Counted from the first letter of the stretch, positions 26,396 through 35,869 are shown. The stretch: 64,000 nt of DNA from Evansella sp041820985 (GCF_041820985.1 NZ_JBGUAU010000021.1:26111-90110), one strand, 5' to 3'. Translations and numbers: made by a program. The notes: generated by a model not told the origin, from the sequence alone.

Positions 26396-27056
26396 GATTT
26401 TCTCTCCTTTTTACTATTTCTTGTTTTGCAAAAGCTCCAAGCGTCCCTTGATAGTATGCAGTAATAACACCAGGAATAATTTGTTTTGCCGCATGCTCTA
26501 CCAACTCCTTACTTATTCCTCTATCGTTCATTTCCTTCTCTAACTCAACAATAATATCAATTGCTTTTTGTGTAGCCTGTTTATTTAAATGATGTACATC
26601 TTCTTCCTCTGCTATAACAATTTGCAGGGACTCTCCGAACAATTTTTCAATAGCTGGTTTGGTCTTCTCAAATAAGCGTGGAAGTGCCGCCATACCCATT
26701 TTATCTTTTCTTAACTGATCTGCTTGTGTAATAAATTTGATAGGAATAACAGTTTGTGTTGGTATTACTAAATCCTTTACTTCTAATGCTCTACCTTTTG
26801 TTGCACAATAGAAAAACGTTGTTTCTCTATGAAAATAATTCACATGTTTCTTTAGGAAGTCTGGGATTACATCGGCTGGTAAAAACAACCACACTTGTTT
26901 TTCTAAGTGAAATTTCGAGGGTTCTAACCATGAAACATGTGGTTGTGATAAGTCTTTTTTTGTTCGTGAATAAATTTGTATCGTTGTATCTTTTGGTAGA
27001 ATGTCCGTAATCGCTTGAGCTAATCTGCCATATCCTATGAATAACAAATAACCCAC
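26385..27056 (-). CDS. NAD(P)-binding protein, pyrroline-5-carboxylate reductase-like
   Basis: A 223-aa protein with an N-terminal Rossmann motif, LLFIGYGRLAQAI, and an overall layout like ProC-family proteins (late helical domain with KQIIPGVITAYYQGTLGAFAK). It lacks the usual ProC signature near the C-terminus, so I do not assign that reaction. It overlaps the start of the pseudouridine synthase gene by 11 nt and should be cotranscribed. The physiological substrate is unknown. Confidence 0.75.
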   Translation of the reverse strand: MGYLLFIGYGRLAQAITDILPKDTTIQIYSRTKKDLSQPHVSWLEPSKFHLEKQVWLFLPADVIPDFLKKHVNYFHRETTFFYCATKGRALEVKDLVIPTQTVIPIKFITQADQLRKDKMGMAALPRLFEKTKPAIEKLFGESLQIVIAEEEDVHHLNKQATQKAIDIIVELEKEMNDRGISKELVEHAAKQIIPGVITAYYQGTLGAFAKQEIVKRRENREG

Positions 27057-27149
27057 CCCTTTTTATAGGGAGCCTGAAATTGAAGCCTAATTCAGTGCTC
27101 CTTTTCATCGTGCACTTCTCAGGCATAAGAAGAGCTTGCTCCGATGTGA

Positions 27150-27184
27150 AAAAGAGAGCTGCTGTAAATATACAACTGCTCTCT
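27150..27184 (-). terminator. Terminator of the SEDS gene pair
   Basis: agagagctgctgta pairs with tacaactgctctct with two mismatches. On the minus strand the stem is followed by TTTTT, just after the RodA-like gene. Confidence 0.8.
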
Positions 27185-27197
27185 ACCCTTATTCATT

Positions 27198-28388
27198 TTA
27201 ATCTTCTTCACCAAACATATAGTGCTTAGTACGAATATTTACATTTAATACAATTCCAATTGCGATCATATTTGTAATTAACGCACTTCCCCCATAACTT
27301 ATAAAAGGGAGAGCCAATCCTGTGATAGGCATAAGACCAATAGTCATCCCAATATTTTGGAAGATCTGAAACACGAATAACCCTACTGTACCAGCAACTA
27401 AATACGTTCCAAATGTATTATTACAATTAAACGAAATAATAACCATACGGTATAGTAACAGGAAGTATACAACAATTAACACAGTAGCACCAACAAAACC
27501 AAATTCCTCTCCAATGACAGTAAACACAAAATCGGTATGTAACTCTGGAATAGTACCACTATGAGTTTTCGGTCCCTGCATAAAACCACTTCCGTATAAT
27601 CGACCAGAGCCAATTCCTTGAAGAGCTTGATATAATTGATACCCTTCTCCACTAATATTTCCAGCTGGGTCGAGCCAGGCGTAAATACGATTTCTTTGAT
27701 GAGATCGAATAATTAGTGAAAATATCTCAAAGTAATTGTTATGCAGCCAAATTAGTAACGCTATGAAAGAGAGCACCAAAGATGATAACAAGCCAAGCAT
27801 CCGATACGTAACACCAGACATAATAATCATACTTCCCATTATTGCACCAATAACAAGTGCAGTTCCTAAGTCAGGCTGTATTAGAATAAATGCAAATGGA
27901 GGTAGTCCCACAGCTAATATTTTTCCTACGACAATAATATCACCTTTGAACGACTTCTCTCGCGGCGCTTTCGTTATATTATATAAAAGATGTGCAAGTG
28001 CTATTAATACAAATATTTTCACAAATTCCGAAGGCTGAAATTGAAATACATCTTCAATTCCTAGCCACCTGCGGGCACCTTTATTTTCGATACCAAGGGG
28101 AGTGAAATGAACTAATAATAGCAATATCATTCCTATAATATAAAGTGGAATCGAGAAGTTTTTGAATAGATCATAATCGATACTCATTGCAGCGAGCATT
28201 AAGATAATACCAACACCAAACCATATGATTTGACGTTGCACAAAGTAAAGTGGACCTGCCCAAGTCCAACTCTCGGTAACTGCACTACTCCCACTATATA
28301 CAGCTAACAAACTGATACACATTAACACAAACAACAAAAACAACAACGTGTAATCTAATTGTTGAAACGGGGATTTTCTCTCCTGCAT
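27198..28388 (-). CDS. SEDS peptidoglycan polymerase, RodA-like
   Basis: A 396-aa protein with about ten membrane segments. Family signatures are YSGSSAVTES near the first helix, GARRWLGIEDVFQFQPSEFVK, LIQPDLGTALV, the large external loop with GRLYGSGFMQGPKTHSGTIPELHTDFVFTVIGEE and the C-terminal ALPFISYGGSAL. SEDS proteins polymerise glycan strands from lipid II together with a class B PBP. The sequence details (IPELHTDF, GIENKGARRWL) are closer to RodA than FtsW. It follows another SEDS gene by 13 nt in the same transcript; no PBP gene is adjacent. Confidence 0.92.
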   Translation of the reverse strand: MQERKSPFQQLDYTLLFLLFVLMCISLLAVYSGSSAVTESWTWAGPLYFVQRQIIWFGVGIILMLAAMSIDYDLFKNFSIPLYIIGMILLLLVHFTPLGIENKGARRWLGIEDVFQFQPSEFVKIFVLIALAHLLYNITKAPREKSFKGDIIVVGKILAVGLPPFAFILIQPDLGTALVIGAIMGSMIIMSGVTYRMLGLLSSLVLSFIALLIWLHNNYFEIFSLIIRSHQRNRIYAWLDPAGNISGEGYQLYQALQGIGSGRLYGSGFMQGPKTHSGTIPELHTDFVFTVIGEEFGFVGATVLIVVYFLLLYRMVIISFNCNNTFGTYLVAGTVGLFVFQIFQNIGMTIGLMPITGLALPFISYGGSALITNMIAIGIVLNVNIRTKHYMFGEED

Positions 28389-28401
28389 TTATTTCCACCT
28401 T

Positions 28402-29631
28402 CTATTTATTTCCGAATGTTCTTACTGGTCGAAGAGGTGTTTTATTTGAAATAGCATTTGTTGCAGCTACTTCATCCTCATATGCCTCTTCATCTAACGC
28501 GCGCTCTTGTCGATCTCTTTCTGTTTTCCGTGAAATATTTGCAAGAATCCCCATAGAAACAAACGTTACTAATATAGAGGATCCTCCATAGCTAAGGAAC
28601 GGAAACGGAATTCCAGTAATAGGTAACGCCCCATTTACTGCCCCCGTATTAAAAATCATTTGAATACTTAATTGAAACACAATACCGAATGCTAATAAAG
28701 ATCCAAACATATCATTACATCTAGCCCCTATAACAATACCACGAATAATGATGATCGTCATACAAATAAAAACGAAAGCAATACCTATCATTCCAAGTTC
28801 TTCACTTACAATGGCTAAAATAAAGTCTGTATGGGCTTCTGGTAAGTAAAATAATTTTTGTACACTTTGGCCTAAACCAGCTCCAGTCAGTCCACCATGA
28901 GCAATGGCAATATAAGATTGTACAAGCTGATATCCTTGTCCTGCTTCTAATTCAAAAGGCGTTCTAAACCCAATAATTCGATTCATACGATATTCAGCTG
29001 ACTGTGCATAGTAGTATAAAGCCCATGCTGCCAAACTACCTAACGATATAAGATGTATCATTCTAGCTCCTGAGCAAAAAGCAATTAAACCAGCAACAAG
29101 TACAATAGAAGTAGCAGTTCCTAGGTCAGGCTGTCTCATGATCAATAAAAAAAATATTAATACCACTAGTAACGGTGGCATTACTCCAGTTAAAAATTTG
29201 TTTATATAAGCTTGTTTTCTTGAATAAACATATGCCACGTATACAATGGAACCTAATTTAACAAACTCTGACGGCTGCAATTGAAAACCGCCAATGTTAA
29301 TCCACCTTGTTGCACCAGCAACAGTTACTCCTACCTTAGGAACCATAATTAAAATGAGCAGAACAAAGCACCCTAATACAATCAGTGGTGATAATTTACG
29401 AAAATGTCGATAAGGAAAGAACATAAAAAACACAAATAAAAAAGCTGAAAGTAGTAAGAATTGCAGCTGTCTACTAAAAAAATGAGATATATTTTCATAT
29501 TTATCATAACCTACAACAAAGCTCGCGCTATAAATCATTACTAAACCGAAAGCCGAAATCAACGCTATTGTAACAATTAAAGTCCAATCAATATATAATT
29601 TACGTTTGGATTCTAGATCCAAGGAACTCAC
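28402..29631 (-). CDS. SEDS peptidoglycan polymerase, FtsW-like
   Basis: A 409-aa protein with about ten membrane segments, MIYSASFVV in helix 1, GATRWINIGGFQLQPSEFVK, MRQPDLGTATS, GLGQSVQKLFYLPEAHTDFILAI and the C-terminal PFPFLSYGGSSI. The YLPEAHTDF loop and cytoplasmic charged tail fit FtsW-type proteins. A septal or sporulation role would be usual, but the PBP partner is not nearby. It is the first gene of the pair, with the RodA-like gene 13 nt downstream. B. subtilis FtsW itself is encoded elsewhere, so this may be an extra paralogue. Confidence 0.92.
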   Translation of the reverse strand: MSSLDLESKRKLYIDWTLIVTIALISAFGLVMIYSASFVVGYDKYENISHFFSRQLQFLLLSAFLFVFFMFFPYRHFRKLSPLIVLGCFVLLILIMVPKVGVTVAGATRWINIGGFQLQPSEFVKLGSIVYVAYVYSRKQAYINKFLTGVMPPLLVVLIFFLLIMRQPDLGTATSIVLVAGLIAFCSGARMIHLISLGSLAAWALYYYAQSAEYRMNRIIGFRTPFELEAGQGYQLVQSYIAIAHGGLTGAGLGQSVQKLFYLPEAHTDFILAIVSEELGMIGIAFVFICMTIIIIRGIVIGARCNDMFGSLLAFGIVFQLSIQMIFNTGAVNGALPITGIPFPFLSYGGSSILVTFVSMGILANISRKTERDRQERALDEEAYEDEVAATNAISNKTPLRPVRTFGNK

Positions 29632-29796
29632 CTTCCGATCTTTTTTCAGTGTTCCTCTATTAATTTCTCTATTATATCAGATGAATCATCACTCTAAAAG
29701 AGACCTATTCTACCTTAAATATAAAATATAATGAGTCCAACTAAAACATATTCTTTTTTTGTCGTAAAAAAAATAGATAAATACTTTAAAAATTTA

Positions 29797-29825
29797 TTGC
29801 AAATAGAAACACTGACCCTTATAAT
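29797..29825 (+). promoter_or_regulatory. Sigma-A promoter of the ATP-grasp ligase gene
   Basis: TTGCAA (29797-29802) and a consensus TATAAT (29820-29825) with a 17-nt spacer, about 40 nt before the GTG start. Confidence 0.75.
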
Positions 29826-29866
29826 CAACTTTGTTGTATAGTATTCATAAGAAATGGGGAGTTATT

Positions 29867-30949
29867 GTGAGCAATAACATGTTATTTATCTATAATCACG
29901 TCTCAAAGGAAAATATGACAGAAGATCTAAAAGAATGCGCATCAATACAAACTGTCACTTCATTATTACAATCGCTTGAATCTCATTCCTTTCACATTAT
30001 TTCAGTTAATTTAATGGATGAAATTCAATTAGAAGAAATTATTCAAGCTCACTCCCCAATCGTCGGTGCTTTTGTGATTGCTGAAGGGTTCCTAGCTCAA
30101 CCACACACATTATATGACGGTAGTGGTGCTTTATCTATACGAAAAATACTTGAGCGCTATGAAATTCCATACACGCATTCCACACCGAAAACAATGGAAG
30201 CATGCCGCAACAAAGATTTAACATATAAAGTATTAAAAGACGCAAATATATTAATTCCTAAATTTATTTCATTCCCTTCTCCTGTTTGTACGGAAGATCA
30301 ATTGGCAGAAGCAGAAGCAGTAGTAGGTTATCCAATGTTTGTGAAACCTACAGGTGGCGGTAATAGTTTAGGGATAGATGAAATGTCTATTTGTCGTAAT
30401 AGAAGCGACTTAACAAGGAAGTTACTCCAATTAAAACTTCTTATTGATGATCAACCAATTTTAATTGAAACTTTTTTATCTGGAAGTGAATACACGGTTG
30501 CAGTACTAGGAAATGAAGATGCATATGTTCTGCCTGTAATAGAATTTCCAAATGATGTAGACGTTAGAAGTCATGCAGTAAAAGCAATGGAGTATGAGAA
30601 GAGAGATTCATTTATTCTCCTTCCTACTTACGAAGGTAAAGGAATGGATATTGCAAAAATAGCGATGAAAGTATTTCGTGGATTACAAGGAAAAGACCTA
30701 ATTCGACTTGATTTAAAAACAGATGATTTTGGCAACCTATATGTAATTGACGTAAATGGAACACCTTCCCTTTCTATTAAAGGTTCCGTTTCTTACATGA
30801 TATCTACTTTAGGAATAACGATGGATGAACTTGTGGGATTCATGCTTCACGAAATTATCTCAGAGACATTTATTAATGATTCTGTAAAACATGCGTGGGA
30901 TGCTGTAAAGAATAAATTAGTTAATCCAACTCAATTAGTAGTAGCGTAG
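29867..30949 (+). CDS. ATP-grasp ligase related to D-alanine--D-alanine ligase
   Basis: A 360-aa protein of the Ddl-like ATP-grasp group. The ATP-grasp region has MFVKPTGGGNSLGI (Lys and glycine loop), ILIETFLSGSEYTVAVLG and DLIRLDLKTDDFGNLYVIDVNGTPSLS (metal-binding segment). In classical Ddl the last motif reads EINTxPG; here it is DVNGTPS, so the first metal ligand is Asp rather than Glu. The N-terminal domain is unusual for Ddl. Translation starts at GTG with GGGGAG 5 nt upstream; the ATG four codons later is too far from it. The ligase is divergent from the SEDS pair. The product is not known. Confidence 0.82.
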   Translation: MSNNMLFIYNHVSKENMTEDLKECASIQTVTSLLQSLESHSFHIISVNLMDEIQLEEIIQAHSPIVGAFVIAEGFLAQPHTLYDGSGALSIRKILERYEIPYTHSTPKTMEACRNKDLTYKVLKDANILIPKFISFPSPVCTEDQLAEAEAVVGYPMFVKPTGGGNSLGIDEMSICRNRSDLTRKLLQLKLLIDDQPILIETFLSGSEYTVAVLGNEDAYVLPVIEFPNDVDVRSHAVKAMEYEKRDSFILLPTYEGKGMDIAKIAMKVFRGLQGKDLIRLDLKTDDFGNLYVIDVNGTPSLSIKGSVSYMISTLGITMDELVGFMLHEIISETFINDSVKHAWDAVKNKLVNPTQLVVA

Positions 30950-30968
30950 TAATTACTGAACTCTAAAT

Positions 30969-30999
30969 AAAAACTTGTCCTAATTGGGCAAGTTTTTTT
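30969..30999 (+). terminator. Terminator of the ATP-grasp gene
   Basis: aaacttgtcc pairs with gggcaagttt, followed by a T run. Confidence 0.88.
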
Positions 31000-31123
31000 G
31001 ATTGAATGTACACTTCATATAAGAATTTTAGGGAGATTGATATTTGAGGGTTCATGAGTGCACAGCTCGACCTGAGCTGCTATGTAAAGCAACTTTGGAT
31101 AAGAAAGTATAAACAATAGTTGC

Positions 31124-31153
31124 TTACTAAAATTAAGTGTTCTGTGGTATAAT
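31124..31153 (+). promoter_or_regulatory. Candidate promoter of the HxlR regulator gene
   Basis: A consensus TATAAT at 31148-31153, with TTACTA at 31124-31129 18 nt upstream as a weak -35. The region between contains CTTA...TAAG half-sites, as often seen at autoregulated HxlR genes. Confidence 0.5.
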
Positions 31154-31174
31154 AGTACTAAGGAGATGATGCCG

Positions 31175-31486
31175 ATGGTTCAAATGAATTTATGCCCTAA
31201 ATTTGAATCTGCCTTCACATTATTAGGTAAACGGTGGAACGGACTGATCTTGCGTGTTTTATTACATGGACCGCAACGGTTTAAAGATATATCTGCAGTT
31301 ATTCCTAGTATGAGCGATAAAATGCTAGTGGATCGTTTAAAGCAACTTGAGGAAGCTGGATTAGTGGAACGGTCTGTATACCCAGAAACACCTGTTAGAA
31401 TTGAATATGCACTAACAGAAAAAGGAAAAGATTTAGAACCTGCTATGGATGCATTACAAATTTGGGCAGAAAAATGGATGGAATAG
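31175..31486 (+). CDS. HxlR family transcriptional regulator
   Basis: A 103-aa winged helix protein: LGKRWNGLILRVLLHGPQRFKDISAVIPSMSDKMLVDRLKQLEEAGLVER covers the DNA-binding core, and the beta wing ends in EYALTEKGK. The single Cys at about residue 7 (NLCPKFE) matches the redox-sensing Cys of HypR/YodB-type members, so sensing of electrophiles or oxidants is possible. It corresponds in position to YtcD-type genes. The start at 31175 is 9 nt after AAGGAG; an ATG directly adjoining that site is rejected. Targets are unknown. Confidence 0.9.
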   Translation: MVQMNLCPKFESAFTLLGKRWNGLILRVLLHGPQRFKDISAVIPSMSDKMLVDRLKQLEEAGLVERSVYPETPVRIEYALTEKGKDLEPAMDALQIWAEKWME

Positions 31487-31514
31487 TAGATTTAACTATG
31501 CTATCTAATATATG

Positions 31515-31577
31515 AAAAAGCTTCAAGCAAAAAGGGAAGTTTTCACTGATCCCTTATAATGCTTGAAGCTTTTTTAT
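31515..31577 (+). terminator. Bidirectional terminator between hxlR and murJ
   Basis: aaaaagcttcaagca (31515-31529) pairs with tgcttgaagcttttt further right. The 30-nt interior contains a second short helix. A and T runs flank both sides. Confidence 0.85.
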
Positions 31578-31592
31578 ACTTAAAACTTTGCC

Positions 31593-33239
31593 TTAACTAG
31601 TTCCAGCTTGTTCCCTCTTTTTCTTCTTAGCCAAAAAGTTAAAGCGATGACCTAATATTTGACCAGCAAGACCTGAACGAAGTCCAATATAAAAATAAAC
31701 TCCTAAACCTCCAACAACAGAAACAATTACAATAATGAAAGCATTCACACTCGACTGTAGAGGCAGAAAGTACGTTATACCGTTTCGAATAAGTACTACA
31801 ATAATCCCCATAATTGTTGCGAAAATACTGATAAGTAAAATTCTTTTTAGTAAGAAACGATAATCATAATTTGCATACTTTCCAATTGCCCATATGTTTA
31901 ATGCAACAGCAATGGAATAACCTATCCCAGTTGCGATAATAGCACCAAAAGCTTCAAACCAGACAACAAATTGATAGTTGAATAGAGCTTTAAATGTCAG
32001 ACCAGATAACAACGCAATAATTACATATTTTTGGCGGTTAATACCTTGTAATAATGATGCCGTAACTGCGAATAATGAAAATAAGATTGCTACGGGAGCA
32101 TAATACCTTAAAATTGGAGCTCCAATCTCCATATCTCCAACACCAAAAAGGGCTGCATAAGCCGAATCTGCTAATAACACAAGTCCAAGTGCTGCAGGAA
32201 TACTTATAAACAAGATAATTTGATATGTTTGTGTTATCTGTCTTTGCAATTTATCATATTCATTATTCACGAAAGCTTGCGTAACAGCGGGCAAGATTGT
32301 TAGCGATAAAGCTGTTGCAACAGCAACAGGAATTAAAATAAGTTTATGTGCGGCTTGTGCAAATGCACCAAAGTACATATCAGATTCAAGCTGTGTATAA
32401 CCAATATGAAGCATTGCCTTATTAAAACTCATTAAATCTACCATCTGAAATAAAGGTGTCGCAATTCCTACGAATGCTATTGGCACAGCATATGATACTA
32501 GTTCCTTGTACATCTTCGTTAAAGGAATCTGATGATCTATCGTACTTGTTTCCACTTGTTCTTGAATGTGATTTTTCCGTTTGGCAAAATAAACAAGAAG
32601 AACAACTAATCCACCTAATGCTCCAATAAATGCACCAAAGGTTGCAAAACCAACAGCCGTACCTAACTCTCCACCCCATACCTCGATAATCAAATATGTA
32701 AGTAATAAGATAAACATAATTCTAATTAACTGCTCAATTACTTGAGATACAGCCGTAGGCCCCATTGATTGGTACCCTTGAAAATAACCCCGAATAAGTG
32801 ACATGGCTGGTACAATTACCAACGCAACACTTACCATTCGAATCGTAAAAATAGCATCTTCTATTGTATTCCCTTGTAAGGCGTTTGGATCGATAACTTG
32901 TCTTGCAATTGGCTCTGCTAATAAAAATAAAATAATAAAAGCGAAGAAACCAGAAATAGACATAACAATAATCCCTGATTTAAATAGCCGCTGACCGGTT
33001 CTGTAATCTCCAAGAGCATTATATTTGGATACAAATTTAGAAACAGCTAGTGGGATACCTAAGGTGGAGATACTTAACAAAATAGTATATGGAGTATATC
33101 CATATTGATATAGTGCCAAACCATCAAGTCCAACAATTGCTTTAAAAGGGAAAACATATATTAATCCTAATATTTTTGATAAAAAGATACTTGCCGTTAA
33201 TATCATTGTTCCACGAATAAATTGTTTATTATCAGACAT
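31593..33239 (-). CDS. murJ: Lipid II flippase MurJ (YtgP)
   Basis: A 548-aa integral membrane protein with about 14 helices of the MVF/MATE-like polysaccharide exporter group. The N-terminus, RGTMILTASIFLSKILGLIYVFPF, and GYTPYTILLSISTLGIPLAVSKFVSKY are typical of YtgP, which is the functional MurJ of B. subtilis and translocates lipid II across the membrane for peptidoglycan assembly. A basic tail (KKKKREQ) stays in the cytoplasm. It lies near the SEDS pair and ATP-grasp ligase, making a cell-wall neighbourhood. Confidence 0.93.
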   Translation of the reverse strand: MSDNKQFIRGTMILTASIFLSKILGLIYVFPFKAIVGLDGLALYQYGYTPYTILLSISTLGIPLAVSKFVSKYNALGDYRTGQRLFKSGIIVMSISGFFAFIILFLLAEPIARQVIDPNALQGNTIEDAIFTIRMVSVALVIVPAMSLIRGYFQGYQSMGPTAVSQVIEQLIRIMFILLLTYLIIEVWGGELGTAVGFATFGAFIGALGGLVVLLVYFAKRKNHIQEQVETSTIDHQIPLTKMYKELVSYAVPIAFVGIATPLFQMVDLMSFNKAMLHIGYTQLESDMYFGAFAQAAHKLILIPVAVATALSLTILPAVTQAFVNNEYDKLQRQITQTYQIILFISIPAALGLVLLADSAYAALFGVGDMEIGAPILRYYAPVAILFSLFAVTASLLQGINRQKYVIIALLSGLTFKALFNYQFVVWFEAFGAIIATGIGYSIAVALNIWAIGKYANYDYRFLLKRILLISIFATIMGIIVVLIRNGITYFLPLQSSVNAFIIVIVSVVGGLGVYFYIGLRSGLAGQILGHRFNFLAKKKKREQAGTS

Positions 33240-33422
33240 TTTTTCGCCCGCCTTAATTTCATTTCATTGATACTGCTAGCATTTTACCATATTTCCACCT
33301 AAAGAACCTAAACTAATAATAAATATTCTGCAAACATCACTACTTCCTGAATAAAAAAATGAAACCTTCACAAAAAATAGTACGTCATATTCATAAATAA
33401 AAATAAACGGGGGTCAAAACGA

Positions 33423-34352
33423 ATGAAAAAGATTACTCCTTTCCTGTGGTGGTTTCTCGCTATTCTATTAATGACAGCTATTTTTACAGGATGTAGTTCT
33501 AGCGATAGTAATACAAATGAAGCTTCTTATGACTATGCATATGATAATGATGATAGTGATGCTGGTTTTGTGGAAAGTGAAGAAAAATCACTAGACAGAG
33601 GATACACTGGTTCAGATGAACCGATGGAGGATAATTTTGTCGATACGAATGAACGAATGGTTATCTATAACGCCGATATATCCATTGAGGTTCCTGATTA
33701 CGACCGTGCACAATTACACATACAAGAAGAAGTTAAAAAATTAGGTGGGTTTGTTGTAGAGTCTTCCCTTCATCAAGGAAGCCAAAATAATAAAAATGGC
33801 TCTTTAACTGTTCGCGTACCTGTGAAACACTTTCATTCCTTTTTAAATGATCTTGAATCTAGTAGCACAAAAGTTCATGAGCGCTATGTAAGTGGAAATG
33901 ACGTAACAGAAGAGCATGTGGATTTACAATCCAGATTGCGTTCAAAAAGGACTGTGGAAGAGCGATTGCTCTCTTTTATGGATGGTGCTGAAAATACGGA
34001 GGATTTATTAAAGATCTCAAACGATTTATCAAAAGTTCAAGAAGAAATTGAACGACTAACTGGAAGAATTAAATATTTAGAAAACAATGTTGCATACTCT
34101 CTAGTCTCAATTTATATTATGGAACGAAATATTACTGTTTCTAGCTTACAAGAAGGCGAATCACTAGATACTTGGAGAAAAGCACAAAGTCTCTTTATGG
34201 ACACCGTTAATTTTATGATCTCTTTATTCTCAAGTATTATTGTAGTCATTATTGGGTTGTCGCCAATTATAATTCCATTGATTATTATTATAGGGATAAT
34301 AATAACCATCCAAATGAAGAAGAAAAAGAAAACAGAAGATAAGATTGAATAG
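33423..34352 (+). CDS. DUF4349 lipoprotein
   Basis: A 309-aa exported lipoprotein. The signal peptide ends in the lipobox FTGC (Cys at about residue 24), an acidic low-complexity linker follows (about 25-75), then the DUF4349 domain with paired beta strands and a central coiled coil (DLLKISNDLSKVQEEIERLTGRIKYLENN), and a C-terminal membrane helix (about 265-295) with a basic tail. So it is anchored at both ends. No function is established for the family as far as I know. GGGGG stands shortly before ATG. It ends at a terminator shared with the next, convergent gene. Confidence 0.88.
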   Translation: MKKITPFLWWFLAILLMTAIFTGCSSSDSNTNEASYDYAYDNDDSDAGFVESEEKSLDRGYTGSDEPMEDNFVDTNERMVIYNADISIEVPDYDRAQLHIQEEVKKLGGFVVESSLHQGSQNNKNGSLTVRVPVKHFHSFLNDLESSSTKVHERYVSGNDVTEEHVDLQSRLRSKRTVEERLLSFMDGAENTEDLLKISNDLSKVQEEIERLTGRIKYLENNVAYSLVSIYIMERNITVSSLQEGESLDTWRKAQSLFMDTVNFMISLFSSIIVVIIGLSPIIIPLIIIIGIIITIQMKKKKKTEDKIE

Positions 34353-34393
34353 TAAAAAGGGTGTCGCGGTTTACTCCGCTACACCCTTTTTAC
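34352..34393 (+). terminator. Bidirectional terminator between the DUF4349 and YjbQ-family genes
   Basis: aaaaagggtgt...cgcgg pairs with ccgct...acacccttttt, with a T run on both strands. Confidence 0.9.
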
Positions 34394-34794
34394 TATCCTT
34401 CTATAATCTTAAAGTACACATTTCGCATTCTTGGACCATCAAATTCACAGAAGTAAATCCCTTGCCATGTTCCTAAAATCAGATTTCCATTATTAATAAT
34501 TATAGCTTGTGAGGACCCAACTGTGCTAGCCTTTAAGTGTGACGCTGAATTTCCTTCTCCATGTAAATACTTCTCGTGTGTCCAAGGATACACTTCGTTC
34601 CATCTCATAAGCATATCATGTTTCACATCTGGGTCTGCATTTTCATTGATAGTTATTCCAGCAGTTGTGTGTGGACAATAGACATACACAACACCATCTG
34701 TTACACCTAACTCTTGTACAAACTTTTTTACTTCGTGCGTAATTTCTATCATTTCATCACGAGTGTTTGTCCTTACAGAAATCTTTTTTAACAT
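34393..34794 (-). CDS. YjbQ family (UPF0047) protein
   Basis: A 133-aa protein of the UPF0047/YjbQ family, related to B. subtilis YugU. Members form trimers and show weak thiamine-phosphate synthase-like activity; the real role is unclear. Conserved motifs are CPHTTAGITINENAD (His and Asn/Glu cluster), LHGEGNSASHLKAS and GTWQGIYFCEFDGPR. It is a single gene, with its terminator in common with the DUF4349 gene and a truncated family A repeat upstream. Confidence 0.9.
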   Translation of the reverse strand: MLKKISVRTNTRDEMIEITHEVKKFVQELGVTDGVVYVYCPHTTAGITINENADPDVKHDMLMRWNEVYPWTHEKYLHGEGNSASHLKASTVGSSQAIIINNGNLILGTWQGIYFCEFDGPRMRNVYFKIIEG

Positions 34795-34824
34795 TTTTTG
34801 TACACCTGCCCCATGCTATTTTCC

Positions 34825-34975
34825 CTCTACCCTGAAAATACGCCAGTTAGTGGTAGCTAAACTTATATAGTATGACTAACTTTGTTGGTTTATATTCCAT
34901 TTGCTACTGCCCCACTCCCTTTCCTGTGGGGAGCTGCCGAGTTATCTTCGAGCTAAAGCTCTGTAGATGTAAGTA
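34825..34975 (+). repeat. Dispersed repeat family A, truncated copy 4
   Basis: Starts ctctaccctgaaaatacgcc and runs through ttgttggtttatattccatt and cctgtggggagctgccgag, then loses similarity about 15 nt before the proI stop codon at 34976. The right half is missing. Confidence 0.8.
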
Positions 34976-35776
34976 TTACCCATTTCCTCGTGCATGTTCA
35001 TTTGTTGCTTGTACTGCTTTTTCTACTATTTTTTGAAATCCTTCTTTTTCAAAAACCTTTAACCCTTCTGCGGTTGACCCACCTGGGGATGCTACTTGTG
35101 ATATTAGATCACTTGGCTCATATCCTGCTTCTAGCATTGCCGCAGATCCGCTTACCATTTTGGATACTAATGTCCTGGCTTGCTCCTTTGTAACACCATT
35201 CTCTATCGCAGCATGCTCTAATGCTTGTACAAAAGAATACACAAATGCAGGGGCACTTCCAGTAATGGCAGTTAAATCATGCACTTGTTGTTCCGTTAAT
35301 TCTTCTGATTCTCCAATAGCAGATAAAATTGTCTCTATAATAAGTCGATGATCTTTCGTTACATACTGCCCACAAACATAGGTAGAGATAGATTTTCCAA
35401 TTTGAGCTGCAGTATTTGGCATAATCCAGCAAACCGGAGTTCCTGTTGGTAAACGTTTTTCCATATATGTTGGGTCAATTCCTGCTGCAACAGTAATAAT
35501 TAATTGATTAGATATTTTGTTTTTCAAGATGTTTAATTGTTCCTCATGTGTTTGTGGTGGTGATGCAAGAAGAATAACTTCGTGATGTTCTATCTCACTT
35601 TCCCAATCATCAGAAGTCTGTATTTTATATGTATGTTGCAACCTTTCTAATTTCTCAATGTCTGATCGATTCGTTACCGTTATCTTTCCCGTGGTCCCCT
35701 GTTTCTTTACTAGTCCAGAAATAATTGCCTCTGCCATTCTTCCAGCACCAACAATTAATATATTTGCTTGATTCAT
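34976..35776 (-). CDS. proI: Pyrroline-5-carboxylate reductase (ProI/ProC family)
   Basis: A 266-aa NAD(P)H-dependent enzyme that makes the last step of proline synthesis. It has ILIVGAGRMAEAIISGL (Rossmann), VCWIMPNTAAQIGKS, the LTAITGSAPAFVYSFVQAL segment and the ProC signature region ISQVASPGGSTAEGL (about 228-242). Bacillus has several isoforms; ProI is my best guess. A family A repeat lies directly after the stop codon. Confidence 0.93.
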   Translation of the reverse strand: MNQANILIVGAGRMAEAIISGLVKKQGTTGKITVTNRSDIEKLERLQHTYKIQTSDDWESEIEHHEVILLASPPQTHEEQLNILKNKISNQLIITVAAGIDPTYMEKRLPTGTPVCWIMPNTAAQIGKSISTYVCGQYVTKDHRLIIETILSAIGESEELTEQQVHDLTAITGSAPAFVYSFVQALEHAAIENGVTKEQARTLVSKMVSGSAAMLEAGYEPSDLISQVASPGGSTAEGLKVFEKEGFQKIVEKAVQATNEHARGNG

Positions 35777-35869
35777 CTTTTACACCTCATTATAATATCT
35801 TTTACCTTTTATAGTTTTTCACAATATCACAGATATATCAAATCTTCTGTTTTGTAACATGCTCTCTCA

